Assembly: GCA_902785065.1 (NCBI GenBank)
Contig: CACZXH010000006.1
Location: forward strand, 1-42,655
DNA length: 42,655 bases
From: an uncultured Bacteroidia bacterium
Lineage (GTDB): Bacteria > Bacteroidota > Bacteroidia > Bacteroidales > UBA932
Reading direction: 5' to 3'
Shown here piece by piece: positions 42,277 through 42,655 of this stretch; the stretch's first letter is position 1, and each line of letters starts with the position of its first letter. Below the pieces are notes generated by a model. It ran no database searches. It had not been told where the DNA came from and was given only the letters and a program-made list of their open reading frames with translations. Both the position numbers and the translations under genes were made by a program.

Positions 42277-42655
42277 TCAATAGTCCCCCCGGTCCATCTC
42301 GCGGCGGACGTCGCGTTCCTTGATGGTGTTGCGTTTGTCGTACTCTTTCTTACCCTTGGCGAGGGCGATGAGGAGTTTCGCGTACCCGTTGTCGGCGATG
42401 AAGAGCTTGACGGCGACGATGGTGAGGCCGGTCTTCTTGTCTTCCATCAGCAAGTGGTTCAGTTCCTTGCGGGTGAGGAGGAGCCGTCGGTCACGGACGG
42501 GCTCATGCTGCCCCCAGGATCCCCAGTGGTACTGGGCGATGTTCATTCCCCGGACGAAGAGCTGGTTGCCCACGAAGAAGCAGTAGGCGTCCTGGAGGGA
42601 AGCCTTGCCCGCCCGGATGGACTTGATCTCCGTGCCCACCAGCTGGATGCCGGCG
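42277..42655 (-). CDS. smpB: SsrA-binding protein SmpB (N-terminus beyond window)
   Basis: The last 125 or so residues of SmpB, which delivers tmRNA to stalled ribosomes. Visible motifs are VGTEIKSIRAGKASLQDAY, the RRLLLTRKEL block, LIALAKGKKEYDKR and the basic C-terminal tail (KRNTIKERDVRREMDRGDY), as in all SmpB. The reading frame runs off the window at 42655, so the start is not seen. It is convergent with trmB, the two stops being adjacent. The tmRNA gene is not in this window. Confidence 0.93.
   Translation of the reverse strand, partial: AGIQLVGTEIKSIRAGKASLQDAYCFFVGNQLFVRGMNIAQYHWGSWGQHEPVRDRRLLLTRKELNHLLMEDKKTGLTIVAVKLFIADNGYAKLLIALAKGKKEYDKRNTIKERDVRREMDRGDY

Overview
The window is a GC-rich, gene-dense chromosomal segment from a member of the Bacteroidota, most likely an uncultured Bacteroidales. 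Three things point there. Promoters have the Bacteroidota form TTTG-N19/20-TAnnTTTG (clearest at 1182-1212, 20032-20063 and 28608-28639). Lineage-typical genes are present: DUF4271 before hemD, a PG0541-like protein after an RND pump, a holB-ricT-gldH run, a DUF2723 giant membrane protein, an SUI1-type factor and PorT-like barrels. Many neighbouring genes overlap by ATGA. No rRNA, tRNA, CRISPR array or prophage was seen.

Layout. 1-99: the end of an IS3-family element. 168-1789: a Tat-exported metallo-beta-lactamase-fold protein, divergent from a broken small exported protein. 1809-3415: a BASS-type transporter and an esterase. 3382-6270 (minus): an exported aldo/keto reductase with ferredoxin clusters and a polyferredoxin membrane protein broken by a frameshift. 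6313-9397 (minus): thiamine pyrophosphokinase and an in-frame LptG-Fmt fusion. 9453-14422 (minus): alaS, a MATE pump and rsgA. 14493-20030 (plus): malQ, an SUI1 factor, DUF4271, hemD, rnpA, yidD and menG. 20094-21823: an acyl-activating ligase with its own acyl carrier protein, convergent with a GNAT-like gene (21820-22944). 23026-26070: DUF2723. 26197-27450 (minus): pgk. 27563-29560: an RlmI-like methyltransferase and lgt. 29583-35508: a TolC/HlyD/RND efflux operon, whose RND gene is split, and a PG0541-like gene. 35552-37136: thioredoxin and two tandem outer-membrane barrels. 37140-42276: LOG, polyprenyl synthase, holB, ricT, gldH-like and trmB. 42277-42655 (minus): partial smpB.

The most unusual content is a family of palindromic elements. 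Two copies (40819-40938 and 41948-42066) share a nearly identical 62/65-nt core. Each core is flanked by 27-29-bp arms that are complementary within a copy but differ between copies. One copy sits at the ricT/gldH junction and supplies the likely gldH start codon. The other is inside trmB and is translated in frame. A second set of short REP-like repeats anchored by GTCAT lies at 4739, 5390, 5423, 9399, 27530 and 35183; the facing pair at 5390-5449 is also translated in frame. Three genes carry apparent one-base losses (about 1640, 5920 and 33610), which are either real decay or assembly errors.

Together the genes are mostly housekeeping: translation and its quality control (alaS, fmt, rsgA, rnpA, smpB, trmB), envelope assembly (lptG, lgt, yidD, DUF2723, barrels), quinone and heme synthesis (menG, polyprenyl synthase, hemD), starch use (malQ) and redox/efflux functions.
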